Notes under the pieces: model-generated
What the model was told of the DNA's origin: nothing
The model's input: only the letters and a program-made list of their open reading frames with translations
Database searches by the model: none
Part shown: one piece after another, positions 1 through 11,234 of the stretch
How positions within the stretch are numbered: the first letter of the stretch is position 1
How the letters are laid out: every line of letters starts with the position of its first letter
DNA from: Chinchilla lanigera
Taxonomy: Eukaryota; Chordata; Mammalia; Rodentia; Chinchillidae
Direction: 5' to 3'
Assembly: GCF_000276665.1 (NCBI RefSeq)
Contig: NW_004955417.1
Location: 14,462,360 to 14,526,359 of the forward strand
DNA: 64,000 nt
Position numbers and translations under genes: made by a program

Positions 1-233
1 ATTTTCTTTAGAAGCCACTTTGAAGATACCAAAGTATAGCACAACAACTCTTGATAATCTCCCACCTCTTTTGTCTCTATTATTTGTGTATTTGTTTTCC
101 TGAGAAACTACTTTGTAGATAATAATACATAAAAGGATAACCATTGATAATTTCCTACCATTTTGTCTGTAATTTGCTAAGTCCCCCCTATTATTATGTT
201 ATCCTTCTTTTATTCTTTAAAATAAAAAAAAAA
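1..233 (+). repeat. LINE-1 3' end (3'UTR and A-tail)
   Basis: AT-rich segment ending in a T-rich stretch, CTTTAAAATA and an A-run at 222-233. The same terminal block recurs at 15512-15604 and, more diverged, at 7600-7690 and 11105-11226, so it is the 3' end of a dispersed LINE-1 family. The element continues beyond the left edge of the window. No reading frame is expected here. Confidence 0.6.
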
Positions 234-3200
234 TGCCCTCCTGAGCAAGAAATGGGTGACAGATGAAAGTAAAGAAGAATTTAAACAATGTTTACAATTA
301 AACAAAAAAGCAGATACAACATCCCAGAACATGTGGGACACAATGAAAGCAGTCCTAAGAGGAAAATTTATAGTGGTGAATTCTCACATCAGAAAAACAG
401 AACAAGCACAAATAAACCACCTAATATTGCACCTCAAACTTCTAGGAAAAAGGAAGAGCTAGTCAAGCCCAAAGCCTGTAAAAGGGAGGAAATTATAAAG
501 ATTGGAGTAGAAATTAAGATAATTGAGACTAAGAAAACAATACAAAGAATTAATGAATCAAAGAGTTAGTTCTTTGAAAGGATAAATAAAACTGACAAAC
601 CCTTAGACAACCTTATCAAAAAAAGAAAGAAAAGACTCAAATTCATGCACTGAGGAATGAAAAGGGTAAAATCACTACAGATTCTGTGGAAATTCAGGTG
701 ACCATCAATACCTACTTTGAAATCTTTACTCTTGTGGCTGGGGATTTAGCTCAGTGGCACAGCACCCGCCTGGCAAGCACAAAGTGGTAAGTTTGATTCC
801 TGGTACTGGAAAAAAAAAAAAAAAGTAGATGAAATCTTTACTCTTTCAGGATGGAAAACAAAGAACAAATGGACACATTCCTAATATGTATGAATTACCA
901 AAGCTGAATCAAGAAGATATAAAAATTCTGAATAACCCAATATCAGTTAATAAAATTGAAAATGTAATTAAAAACCTACCAACAAAGAAAAACCCGGGTC
1001 TTAATGGATTTACTGCTGAATTCTACAGGAAATTTAGAGAAGATTTAATGCCAATACTCCTGAAACTCTTTAATGAAATTGAAAGGGAAGCAGTACTCTC
1101 TAACTCATTCCTGGAGGCAAGTACTACCCTGATACCAAAAACAGAGAAAGACCCAACCAAAAAAGAGAACTACAGGCCAACCTCCCCAATGAACATAGAT
1201 GCAAAAATTCTCAGTAAGATACTAGCAAACAGAATATGGCAAATCATTAAGAAGAGAATACACCATGACAAATGGGATTGATTCCAGGGATGCAAGGGTG
1301 GTTCAACATATGCAAATCAATAAATGTAATACACCATATTAACAGAACCAAATATAATACACCATATCAACAGAACCAAAGACGAAAATCACACGATCAT
1401 CTCAATAGATGCAGAAAAAGCCTTTGACAAAGTTCAACACTCATTCATGATAAAAATCCTACAGTAAATCAGAATAGATGACCTTTAACTCAATCTGCTA
1501 AAAGTCATCTATGACAAACCAACAGCCAATATCATTCTAAATGGACAAGAACTGAAAGTTTTCACTCTAAAATCATGTACAAGACAAGGATGCCCACTAC
1601 CACCATTCCTATTCAATATAGTTCTGGAAACATTAGCCAGAGCAATTAGCCAGAGAGAAATAAAAGGAATAAGTATAGGAAAGGAAGAAGTTAAATTATC
1701 ATTATTCACAGATGACATGATACTCTACATAGAATAACCCAAAAACTCCACCAAAAGACTTCTAGATTTAAAAACATGATTGAAAACTACAGTATTCTGA
1801 AAAAGGAGATTGAAGCAGATATCAGAAAATGGAAAGATATCTCTTGCTCATGGATAGGAAGACGCAACATAGTGAAAACGGCCATATTCCCAAACTTGTT
1901 ATACAGCTTTAATGCAACCCCAATGAAAATGCCATTAACATACCTCACAGAACTAGAGAAAACATTCCTAAAATTCACTTGGAACCAGAAGAGGCCTAGA
2001 ATAGCAAAAGCAATTCTGGGCAACAAAGGTAAGACAGGAGGCATTACAATCCTTGAAATTATACTACAAACCTACTATGATAAAATCAGCATGATATTGG
2101 CAAAAAAAACAGATCTGAGGACCAGTGGAACAGATTAGAAGACACAACTACAAACACATTCAGCCACCTGATCTTTGTCAGAGTGGTCAAACATATTCAG
2201 TGGAGGAAAGATAGCCTCTTTAATAAATGGTGCTGGAAAATTTGGCTCTCTACATGCTGAAGACTAAAACTAGATCCATGTCTATTACCATGTACTGAAC
2301 TCAAATCAAAATGGATCAAAGATCTAAATATTAAAACAGAAACACTAAATCTACTAGAAGAGAAAGTAGGTAGAAATCTTATAGACATGTGTGTAGGCAG
2401 AAAGCTCATGAACAAAACCCAAACTCCACAGGAAATACTTCAAAGAATCAGCAACTGGGACCTTGTCTTATTGAAAAGCTTTTGCACATCAAAAGAAATC
2501 ATCAACAGAGTAAAAAAAACAACAACAACAAAAAAACATGGATTGGGAAAAAATTTTAGCCAATTGTCCCTCAGTCAGAAGATTTTCGTATAGAACATAT
2601 AAAGAATTGAAAAAAATCAGACCCCCTAAAAGACCCAATCCAAAAATGGGCATCTGAGAAGAATATACACTTTTCAGATGAAGAAACACAAATGACAAAG
2701 AAATACATATAAAAGTGTTCAACATCATTGGTCATTCGAGAAGTACAAATTAAAACAACACTGAGATTCCATCTCAATCCAGAAAGAAACGCTATCATCA
2801 AGAAATCAACCAATAACAAATTTTGGAGGTGCTATGGTGAAAAAGGAATCCTCCACTGTTGGTGGGAGTGTGGACTGGTGCAACCAGTGTGGAAATTAGC
2901 ACAGAGATACCTCAAAAAGCTAGGACTGGAGATCCCAGTTGACCCAAGTATTCCCCTTCTGGGTATCTTCCCAGAAGAATTAAAAACATCATACCACAGT
3001 GATATATGTGCTCTCATGTGTATAGCAGCACAATTTGTAATAGCTAAATTGTGCAAACAATCCAAATGCCCATCAGCTGAGGAATGGATAAAAGAGATAT
3101 GGTCTTTTTATAGAATGCAGTACTACTTAGCGATAAAGAAGGATAAACTGGAGACTTTCATAAGTGAATGGATGCAACTTGAGACCATATTCCTTAGTGA

Positions 3201-3592
3201 AATAAATCAGGCTCACATATGTAAACATATTGTCTCCTTGGTGTGAGAAAATGAAAAAGTAAATAAGGTATAAAATGTACAATAGTTATCACAAAATGGG
3301 AAGAAATTATTAAAAAGGAAAAAGATACTAGGATGAGATAAAGGGGAAAGGAAGGAAGGGAAAGAGAGAAAAAATGCAAGTTAGTTATACTATTAGTGTG
3401 TTTTAGTTTATAGAAAAGGAAGGTTTACTCTAATATCGATTGGAAAATTTTTTATGTCCATATCTTGTACTCCAGGTAACTGCTCTAAAGATAATAATAT
3501 GCAATGTGTTAACTATTGTTATTCTCCTATCCTCTTGTTATGAAATTTTATTTTACCTTTTTCCATAAAATAAAAAAGAAAGAAAATAAAAT
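234..3592 (+). mobile_element. 5'-truncated, decayed LINE-1 (ORF2 remnant plus 3'UTR)
   Basis: Successive frames read as LINE-1 ORF2. At 256-569 lies a region with a KAVLRGKF motif upstream of the reverse transcriptase. At 829-1281 lies reverse transcriptase sequence ([32 protein letters not shown]). At 1281-1735 lie [12 protein letters not shown] and the catalytic FADD-like block, here read as FTDDM. At 1776-2138 is the [13 protein letters not shown] region, and at 2380-3246 the C-terminal part (HCWWECGLVQPVWK, SIPLLGIFPEE, AIKKDK). Frameshifts, stops (for example TAA after the FTDD block), a missing stretch near 1775 and a 28-bp duplication make it non-functional. After the ORF2 stop at about 3244 comes a purine-rich 3'UTR ending in ATAAAATAAAAAAG near 3570-3592. 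An ID SINE interrupts it at 734-829. Confidence 0.9.
734..829 (+). mobile_element. ID-type SINE inserted in LINE-1
   Basis: The body reads GGCTGGGGATTTAGCTCAG (tRNA A box), then a CCTGCCTGGCAAGCAC core, a degenerate B box (AAGTTTGATTCC) and an A-run. It is bounded by a perfect 16-bp target-site duplication, TGAAATCTTTACTCTT, at 718-733 and 830-845, which proves insertion by retrotransposition into the older LINE-1. Confidence 0.95.
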
Positions 3593-3629
3593 CTTACAAA
3601 AAACCTTTGACAAGTGTCAAGAATCTTAA

Positions 3630-3965
3630 AATATTTGTATCCTTTTACTCTATAATTCCACTTTAGGAACTCTATTATAAGAAGATAAAATTAAAACAAA
3701 TTGCTTTTATTAAAAATTCTTGGTCTCAGCATTATTTATAATACTGAAAAACAAGGCACAATCAAATGTCTAGCAATAGACTGCGCTATATCCTCTGTAT
3801 TATGCAGCCATTCTAATTATGTTTCCCACACCTTCCCGATAACATGAGACTATGGCTAGGCTATGCCATTAAATGAAATGAAAATTCTCAAATATAAAAC
3901 AACTCTGACTATTATGCAATCCAAATTATCCTAATGAAAAATGTATACCAATTGGATTTTTTAGG
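3630..3965 (+). repeat. Ancient LINE-1 (L1M-like) 3' fragment
   Basis: Contains the order typical of old mammalian L1 3' ends: TATAATTCCACTTTAGGAAC, CAGCATTATTTATAATACTG, then ATTATGCAGCCATTCTAA. It is strongly diverged and the subfamily cannot be named by eye. The flanking 3965-4320 is AT-rich with no recognised feature. Confidence 0.55.
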
Positions 3966-4319
3966 GCACATGATAGAAAACTTGATTATGTAAAATTTTA
4001 ACGATGAAAATGAAATATGTATCTTTATATACTACTTAACTTATTAACTTACTTTTAAGTATTAGTTTAGCTTTAAATTTAGTTTTACTAAGTTAGTTTT
4101 TAAATCACATATTCAGCAAATGTATGCATGCACATATAAACTCTTTTTTTAAAAAGGCTTTTCTCTACTTCCATATTTCATGGGAAAATTGTGTTCAGAC
4201 TCTTCACAGGCATGTTTAAAGTCTGTGCCTTCACCATCTCTAAATCTCTACCTTTTCCCCAAGCCACCTACCATTATTTCAGCCAAAATTATTAGGAACA
4301 TAATCCTTTTTTCCTTTAA

Positions 4320-4900
4320 AAAATATTTTTATTACAAAAAAATTTCAGACATAAAGAGTCCATAGAACTTTCAACAGCTATTACCAACTCAGGGCCAGTG
4401 TTTTGTCTATAACACCTACACTCTCCCCCAGGTTGTTTTTCAGCAAATCCTAGATATATCATTTCACCCAAAAATATTTCAATATATATCCCTAAAGATC
4501 CTTTTTAAAGATAGAAATACAATATCATTATAGCATCCCCCCAAAATTAGGAGTTCATCAGATATTCAGTAAGAGTTCCAATTTCCCCATTTGTCTTATG
4601 AAGTTGTTTAAAGCAGCCTCCACACAAGGTTCCTAACCTGCATTTGATCAATGTAGTTTTTCATTCTCCTTTAATCTAAAGGTGTCCGCCTTCTTCTGCC
4701 TCTTTTTTTTTCTTTCATGCAGTTTATTTCTTGAGTGGCCCTTTAGTGTTTTGCACATCTAGAACTTTTCTGATCCCACCTCGTTGGTATCATATAATAT
4801 GTTTCTCAGGTTCCCCTTCTCTCGCAGGAGCTAGTAGCTGGCTGTAGAGGCTCTGTCACATCCACATTTTCTATTTGTTGGGTAGCAAGAATACTTCATT
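4320..4900 (-). repeat. Probable ancient LINE-1 3'UTR remnant, antisense
   Basis: T-rich text with phrases seen in antisense old L1 tails (AAGAGTTCCAATTTCCCCATTTG-like block near 4573, CCTTTAATCTAAAGGTGTCC near 4670). It lies immediately before a clear antisense L1 block at 5430-6290 and may belong to the same insertion. Assignment is by resemblance only. Confidence 0.35.
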
Positions 4901-4918
4901 AGTGGTGATGACTGCATT

Positions 4919-4962
4919 CATGCTAAGCATGTGCTCTACCATTGAACTATACTGCAGCCCCA
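4919..4962 (-). repeat. Degenerate ID-like SINE fragment
   Basis: Reads as the reverse complement of an old ID core: ATGCTAAGCATGTGCTCTACC, then ATTGAACTATACTGCAGCCCC. It is truncated, with no tail or target duplication visible. Confidence 0.5.
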
Positions 4963-5259
4963 TTTGCTAGCTGGAATGTATCTATAAGGAAAAACCTTCT
5001 GTCATAAGCTTTTCATTTGCTCTGAGGTAGGAGAGGCAAAATAAACACTTGATTCCTTCTTTTTATGTATCAGTTTTCTAATAATACTTGATTTCCTAAC
5101 ATTCATCAACAGTGATGTGTGTATGTGTTATTTTGTTTGCTTTTATTTTTCTCATTTCTGACATATTACTTTTTTATTTTATACAGACTCCTGGCCCCAG
5201 AAAATTACATGCAAGCTAGAAAAAAATGAATAGTAAACTATTAGGACAGCTAATTCTTG

Positions 5260-5396
5260 TTTTTGGGGGGTGGGTGTTTTTTTTGTTTGTTTGTTTGTTT
5301 GTTTGTTTTTTGGTTTTTCTCCAGTACTGGGAATCGAACTCATGACCTTGCCCTTGCCAGGCAGGTGCTGTGCCTCTGAACTAAATCCCCAGCCCC
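5260..5396 (-). mobile_element. ID-type SINE, antisense
   Basis: The reverse complement carries CTGGGGATTTAGTTCAGAGG, CCTGCCTGGCAAGGGCAAGG, a B-box-like GAGTTCGATTCCCAGTACTGG and a long (CAAA)n tail, seen here as (TTTG)n. The flanking 18-bp direct repeats TAGGACAGCTAATTCTTG at 5242-5259 and 5397-5414 are identical. Confidence 0.95.
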
Positions 5397-5429
5397 TAGG
5401 ACAGCTAATTCTTGCATGCCAATAGATAG

Positions 5430-6290
5430 CCTTATTTTATTGATAGATGTTGTTTTCCCACCAACTTTTATAATCACTATTTAAAAGTCCATAGTATAAA
5501 TTTTTTAGTGTATTCATAGATATATACAGCCATCATCAAAGTCAACTTTAGAAACTTCTCATCTCCTCAAGAAGAAATCCCCAGACCCTAACAATCACAT
5601 CCTTATCTTGCTAGCTCTTTCCCTAGCCCTAAGCAACTACTAATTTACGTTCCCTGTTCTGGACTTTTATACAAATGGAATCATCTACTGTATTAGTGAA
5701 CACTGTAACTGGCCTTTTTTGACTTTTCATGATATTTTCAAGGTTCACCCATGCTGTGGTATATATCAGTATTTCATTCCTTTATGTGGCCAAATAATAT
5801 CCCATTGTATGAACAGATATCACCTTGTTTACCCATTCATCAGTTAATGAACATTTGGATTGTTTCCATGCTTTGGCTCTTATAAATAATAAAGCAGCTA
5901 TAAACATTCATCTTTCAAATTTCTGTATGGGCATATGTTTTCATTTTGCTTGGATATATGCCAGAATTTGCATTGCTGTGACATAGAATAACCCCATGTT
6001 TAATCATTTTAGGAACTTCCAGGCTCTTTTCAAAAGCAGTTACACCATTTAATATTCCCATTAGTGGTTTGTAAGGTTTGGATTTCCCCACATCCTTGCC
6101 ACATTGCTATCTGACTTTTTTATTCTAGCCATCTTTGTAATGGGAAGTAGATTCTCATTGCATTTTTGATTTGTACTCCCCTGGTTAATGGTACCCATCA
6201 TTTTTATGTGCTTATTGGTCATTTGCGTGTCTTCTTTTGCTCATTTTTAAGTTCAGTTGTCTTTTGGTTATGAAATATAGGATAGATGAC
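5430..6290 (-). repeat. Ancient LINE-1 (L1M-type) ORF2 end and 3'UTR, antisense
   Basis: Contains the antisense landmarks of an old L1 3' end: AATGGAATCATCTACTGTAT, TTCACCCATGCTGTGGTATA, AATATCCCATTGTATGAACAG, CCATTCATCAGTTAATGAAC, then TGTACTCCCCTGGTTAATGG and CTTATTGGTCATTTGCGTG. Many substitutions point to an old insertion. Confidence 0.75.
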
Positions 6291-7329
6291 AGTTGCCATG
6301 TAGGCATGTACTTTGAATATTCATTAATATAATCATTCATGCTTTGTAAAGTACTCTTTAAAAGACTAACATAAATAGAACCAGCACTTACAATTGTGTC
6401 GTCATAAGATCAGGAATAAATTATTGACTCCATCTGAAGTTTTTTTTTAACCAACTTTTAAAGATCTCAGCACATGAGCTTAATAAACATGGAAAAGCTG
6501 CACTGATTGAAGGTTTTTCCAGGCTAACATGTCTCCTCCAAACAATGGATTATTCAAAACAAGTAACTGAGAAAGAGCCTTCTATAACATGACAGGCTTT
6601 GTAAGGACTTAAACATAATGGTGACTGTCTTTTTACTGGAAAACGCTTTTAGGAAAACCATGTCTTTTTTGAATATGTATGACTTAAAATGAAGCTCTCT
6701 ACCATGCCACTTTTGCCCATGTAATTGTATGATTAATTATTAGCTTCACTAAGTTGCTGTTTGGCAGTGAGAGATTTCAGTGGTAAATGGTATTGCACAG
6801 AAGTGTTTAGCACACTCTATGTTGTGTCTGTGAAGGTTCCCTTCTCCAATTTTGACTCTATAGAAAATGCGTCTTCTACGAAATGGCATTTAAGAGGTCT
6901 CTCACATGTTCATTGTGCCCAAGAGAAAACCAACTGGACAGAAGAACTGCAGCCCCAAGAGGAGTGTGAGTATTAACTCCACTGTCAGAGGCTTAGTGGG
7001 TGACATTGTGCTCAGCAAAGGAATTAGCAGAAGCATCACGAAGCTCCTGGGAAGGCCCATACACAGCAAGGCAGCAACCAGTCAGCAATGTTTTGAATGC
7101 CAGAGGAAACACACATTATCATTAGTTCTTTATGAAGAAGAACTAGGGATTGGAGTCAGATGAAGCTCTACTCTTTTTTTTCTTTAGTTCGAAGCCTATA
7201 ATCTTGTACGTAAGTTCTAATCTTTTTTATAAAGAGTTAGTTTGTTCATTCTCAACAAATCACCTTACTGTCTTCCTAAAGTTTTAAGTTTAAAAAGCTC
7301 TGTAGAAGAGTAAATAAAATCCAAAAGGT
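6291..7329. other. Intergenic, no recognised feature
   Basis: Mixed-composition sequence. Short open frames at 6761-7163 show no domain, codon bias or splice context that I can recognise. No SINE signature is seen until the LINE-1 3' end starts near 7330. Confidence 0.5.
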
Positions 7330-7690
7330 ACAAAAGATATTGTGAAAGCAAAAGAAACTGCTCAAAAGGACAGAACAACTGGGATGAGGGAAAGGAAAAA
7401 AGAAAGAAAGGAGGAAGGGGAAAAATATATATATATATTTATATGTACGCAAGATAGCTAAGATAATTGTATTACTAATTTCTATTGGTTTATTGGAAAG
7501 AACAGTTAATGCACAATTATTTGATCAGTTTTGCAGGCCTATATGTGGTAATCTGAAAAACTACTTTGAAGAAAACCATATGCAATATAACAGCCATTGT
7601 TGATTTCCTATCATCTTGTTTTGAAATTCTGTATCATTTTTAATGTTTTTTAAACTTTTTTATTCTCTTTAAAATAAAAAAAAAACCCAA
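7330..7690 (+). repeat. LINE-1 3'UTR and A-tail
   Basis: The purine-rich GGGATGAGGGAAAGGAAAAA and GGAGGAAGGGG stretch, a (TA)n run, then the shared terminal block ending CTCTTTAAAATAAAAAAAAA parallel the 3'UTR of the LINE-1 at 3250-3590. Confidence 0.65.
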
Positions 7691-7716
7691 AAAATAAAAA
7701 TAAAAGGCTCTTTAGA

Positions 7717-7900
7717 AGCCAGGTGTGGTGATGTATACCTATAATCTCAGCACTCGTGAAAGATGAGACAGAAGGATCCCAAGTTCAAGGCCAGCCTAGG
7801 AAATTTAGTGATTTAGCATAAAAATTTTTAAAAGGACTAAGGATATAGCTCAGCCCAAGGGTCCTGGGTTCAAACTCCAATACTGGGCAGGGCTTGGGGA
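7717..7900 (+). mobile_element. Composite SINE: B1-like left part plus ID-like right part
   Basis: A 7SL-type left unit (GCCAGGTGTGGTGATGTATA, CAAGTTCAAGGCCAGCC) is followed, after an A-rich linker, by a tRNA-type unit (AAGGATATAGCTCAGC, CTGGGTTCAAACTCC). One 11-bp target duplication, GGCTCTTTAGA, flanks the whole (7706-7716 and 7901-7911), with none at the internal junction, so both halves inserted together. Confidence 0.85.
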
Positions 7901-8079
7901 GGCTCTTTAGATATAGGCTGGGTGGACCACAGCTCGTAGTTAAATCAAGATCCTGCTCTTAAAGTGATCAATGAAACATCAGCAGCCTCCTTTACAAAAT
8001 TCTGAAGGCAGTGGTTTCAGAATATTTGGAGCTGTAATCTTTTAAGAGTATTTATCCCATTTTTTCCTATTTCCCAAAT

Positions 8080-8370
8080 TTATTTTTTTTTATTTTAAAA
8101 ATAAAAGGAGGAAAACATTAACAGACAACTTTTTACAAAATAGCAAAAGAACAGTACAGACAATACAGAGTTACAAACAAAGTGGTAGGGAATTAACAAT
8201 GGTGGTTGTATTACATATTGATATCTTCAAAATGGTTTCTCATGAAAACAGAGACACGCAATATTGATCAGTCAAAGGCTCATTAACAGTTTCTTTCAGC
8301 AAAGAAATAGAAGACAGTAGAACAACTATGTTAACTATTCTGTATATACATACATACAAAATTTCTCCTT
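8080..8370 (-). repeat. LINE-1 3'UTR, antisense
   Basis: Begins with TTTTATTTTAAAAATAAAAG (reverse of the L1 end). It continues with TAGGGAATTAACAATGGTGG and CAAAATGGTTTCTCATGAAA, the reverse complement of the block seen in the other L1 tails of this window (GTGTTAACTATTGTT and similar). Confidence 0.6.
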
Positions 8371-8375
8371 CCCCA

Positions 8376-8426
8376 AATTGTATTTAATAGGCATGTTATT
8401 TTTATACATGCCTATTAAATACAATT
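8376..8426. repeat. Perfect 21-bp inverted repeat with 9-nt spacer
   Basis: The left arm at 8376-8396 (AATTGTATTT...GGCATGT) is the exact reverse complement of the right arm at 8406-8426. The spacer 8397-8405 is TATTTTTAT. It sits just beyond the antisense LINE-1 3'UTR. Function unknown; it could be a fold-back mutation product or a small hairpin. Confidence 0.95.
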
Positions 8427-8560
8427 AAAACAGATAAAAATTTAAAAACAAGTTTAATCCTAAGTGATTTATTATACGTATAATAATGTTTTTCATTGTT
8501 GAAAGATTGATGAAAAAATTACTTCTAACCTAAAAAGATGGGTTATAGAAAAACATTTTA

Positions 8561-8650
8561 GCAGGGGATATAGCTCAGCAGCACAGCACCTGCCTGGCAA
8601 GTGCAAGGCCTTGAGTTCAATTCCTGATACAAAACACCCCCAAAATAAAA
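8561..8650 (+). mobile_element. ID-type SINE
   Basis: GGGGATATAGCTCAGCAGCA (A box), CACCTGCCTGGCAAGTGCAA, then GAGTTCAATTCCTGATAC (B-box region) and a short A-rich end. No confident target duplication was seen. Confidence 0.85.
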
Positions 8651-8829
8651 ATTTTAATTTGCCTATACAATGTCATATCTGTCGAGGTTTTACAGAACTA
8701 AGACCCTTTTTACTCTCCTGAGTTTCAAATAAACTAAGAGATCAGACAGTTGAAGATTAGAACCGGATTTTGATTACTGAGAAGGCTGAATTGGAGAATG
8801 TGCTTTATTTCTGTCACAGTGGTGGACTT

Positions 8830-8941
8830 CTTTTTTGTTTGGTTTGGTTTGGTTTGTTTTTTTTCCAGTACCAGGAATTGAACTCATGACATTGCGCTTG
8901 CCAGGCAGGCACTGTGCCACTGAGCTAAATCTCCAGCCCCA
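8830..8941 (-). mobile_element. ID-type SINE, antisense
   Basis: Antisense body ending CTGAGCTAAATCTCCAGCCCC, with CCAGGCAGGC and a (TTTGG)n tail. It is flanked by the 14-bp repeat ACAGTGGTGGACTT at 8816-8829 and 8942-8955. Confidence 0.95.
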
Positions 8942-9421
8942 ACAGTGGTGGACTTATACTTTTCTCCCAAATTACACTTCCCTGCCTAACAGAAGAGCTG
9001 GAAACCAGGGCTTTCCTTACAAGGAGAAATCTGCTCCCACTAACAAGTTTACTGGAGAGCAGGTCAGAGGACATGCCTTCTGCAGGCAGCTGAGGCCACA
9101 GGGAAGTAAAGGAAATGCTAAAAGGCCTCAGCCCCACATGCCCAATTCTTATTCCCAAACACAAATCAGGACAGTCGGGGTAGAGAGACCAGGAAAGTTA
9201 CTCTATGGAAAATCTTCTTTCAAAACAATGAGACTAAGGGAAAAGAATCCTAACCCATTTGTAACAGTAATAGATGGTAAAAACTTGAGTCTGATAACCA
9301 GGACTGTGTGGTCTTAAGAAATAGTTTGGGCTGTCTTTTAAACAAAATTGATTATAAATTCTTGATATTGAGTAAACACGAAACACAATCATTAAACCAA
9401 GGAATCTCCCTTCCTTCCTCT

Positions 9422-9540
9422 GTTTTTTGATAGAGGGTCTCAGTATGTAGTTCAGGCTGGCCTCAAACTCATGGCAATCCTCCTGCCTCATCCTCCCAAG
9501 TGCTACAATTGTAGATATGTGCCCACCGTACCAACTTGGT
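9422..9540 (-). mobile_element. B1-type (7SL-derived) SINE, antisense
   Basis: Antisense B1 landmarks in order: GGGTCTCAGTATGTAGTTCA, GGCTGGCCTCAAACTC, GCAATCCTCCTGCCTCA, CCCAAGTGCTACAATTGTAG. Moderately diverged. The following 9541-10350 shows no gene or recognised repeat. Confidence 0.85.
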
Positions 9541-10349
9541 TGGCATACAACTTTCAAATTAAATTAAAAGATCAGAAAAGATGTTATCATGCCCAATAGA
9601 ATTCTCTCTCCTTTCTCTAAACACTACTTAGCCAGGAACTGAAAAATAAAAACCTCTGAAAGAGAGTAGAAAAGCTCTTGTTTGTTTTTAAAAAGTTAAT
9701 CCAATGTGTAAAGCTGGTAAGCAAAGCCCATCCTCTCAGCTGAAGTTGCATAATCTTCAAAGAAGAGTCCCTGGAGAGTCATAACCAAAATGTTGATTCA
9801 ACACCCACACTCGCTTGCAAGAGTCTTGGCTAGCTTCCAGGGTCCTTGGGACAAGGTATCCACAGGCGCCTGAGCGCCGCCAGAGAGATGCCAGGTAAGG
9901 AGATTTTCACATAGGTATTTCAGGATTCAAACCTCTTGCTCCACATTTGCCCACTCAGGCATTAAACTAAATCCTTTTCCACACCATAATGTGACCAAAC
10001 TGGAGGAAAAGAATCTACACCAGGCTCAAATGAATGTATCTCCACAGGAGCAAACACAAACCCAGATACAGGAACACAACCTTCCAAGGAGCAGGCTCCT
10101 GCAGCCCAGACTGAGGTCCCAGGGGTCTCTCTTTACTGAGACCCAGAGCCTTATGGAGCCTCTTTCAGCTTCTATAAACTCAAAATACCAGAGGCTGGAC
10201 TGATCCAGCAGGAACTGTCTCGAAATTCTGTTCCTTTACTTTCCTTTTAATCTGAATGTTCTTATGGTGAGCCAATGGAGTCAGGAGAAAAATATTTCAG
10301 TGACTAACTACTCAGAGCAAGTCCAAAACGTGAAAATAAAAATCTATAA

Positions 10350-10556
10350 GTTAGGCCTGTGAGAGCAAAATAAAAAGATAGATAAAAGAAAATAGGGAGA
10401 TAGAACTTTTTCAAATGGGAAGGGGACTAAGATGTGGGGAGCAGGGAGGGGAAAGCGATGAAAAAGGAAATGGATCATGTACATGTACCAACTCTGCACA
10501 AGGAATGTGATCATTATGTACCGCAAACAAGTACTACAAAAGAGTAAAACTAAAAA
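10350..10556 (+). repeat. Probable LINE-1 3'UTR fragment
   Basis: The purine-rich AAAGATAGATAAAAGAAAAT and GGGGAGCAGGGAGGGG, then CACAAGGAATGTGATCATTA and an A-rich end, resemble the L1 tail at 31860-32100 (AATGTAATTATTATGTATGG). Confidence 0.4.
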
Positions 10557-11044
10557 AAGAAAGGTTTCTCAGCAAGCACACGCATACACATTGTACACAC
10601 ACAAGGGCGCACACACACACCTTTCATAAAGTCGTAAAGTCAGGGGCTTGAAATTATTTCAATTGTTTGTTCACACAGGCCCAAATTGCTCAACTTTGGG
10701 TTTCATGTTGCCGCAATTGACATGTTAATTGTGCCAGGTTGTTTTTCCATCCTTTCAAACTGTCCTCATCTCTCTTTAAGCAGAGTAGATTTCTAAACGT
10801 GGGTCCTCAAAACAGGGTGGCGGAGCCAGCACCATCTGCCTGCGGGCACTGAGAACGAAAAGTGCTGATATTCTGAGTATGTGTCTGAAAGACAGATATG
10901 ACACAAGGACAATAGGTAGTGGCTGACTGAAGGGAGCGTTCCCGAAATATTAAAGACAAATAAATCCTCCATTAAATAGAATCATAGTTTTTTGCTTTGT
11001 AGGACAATTCTCTACTTAGGACTGCCTTTTAAAAAGGACGCTGG

Positions 11045-11230
11045 AATTCACCAGTGGTTGTTCTATTGCATATTGTTGTCTTTAAATTAGTTGTTCAGAT
11101 TACAACCACTGTGAATTCCTATCATATTTTTGGAAACCCTGTATCATTTTTACTGTTTTTGTGTATTTTTGTCTATGCTGTTGTTATATTGTTATTCTCT
11201 TTAAAATAAAAATAAAATATAAAAAAGTAT
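11045..11230 (+). repeat. LINE-1 3' end
   Basis: Shares CTATTGCATATTGTTGTC, CTATCATATTTTTGG and the terminal TTCTCTTTAAAATAAAAATA block with the other LINE-1 tails in the window. Confidence 0.6.
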
Positions 11231-11234
11231 AAAG

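Noticed and set aside
736..829. Functional tRNA genes at the TAGCTCAG...TTCGA motifs
   Set aside because: Acceptor stems do not pair, copies have A-tails and target duplications, and they repeat across the window: these are SINEs.
829..3246. Intact LINE-1 ORF2
   Set aside because: Multiple stops and frame changes, missing segments, an altered FADD motif and a SINE insertion; it is a relic.
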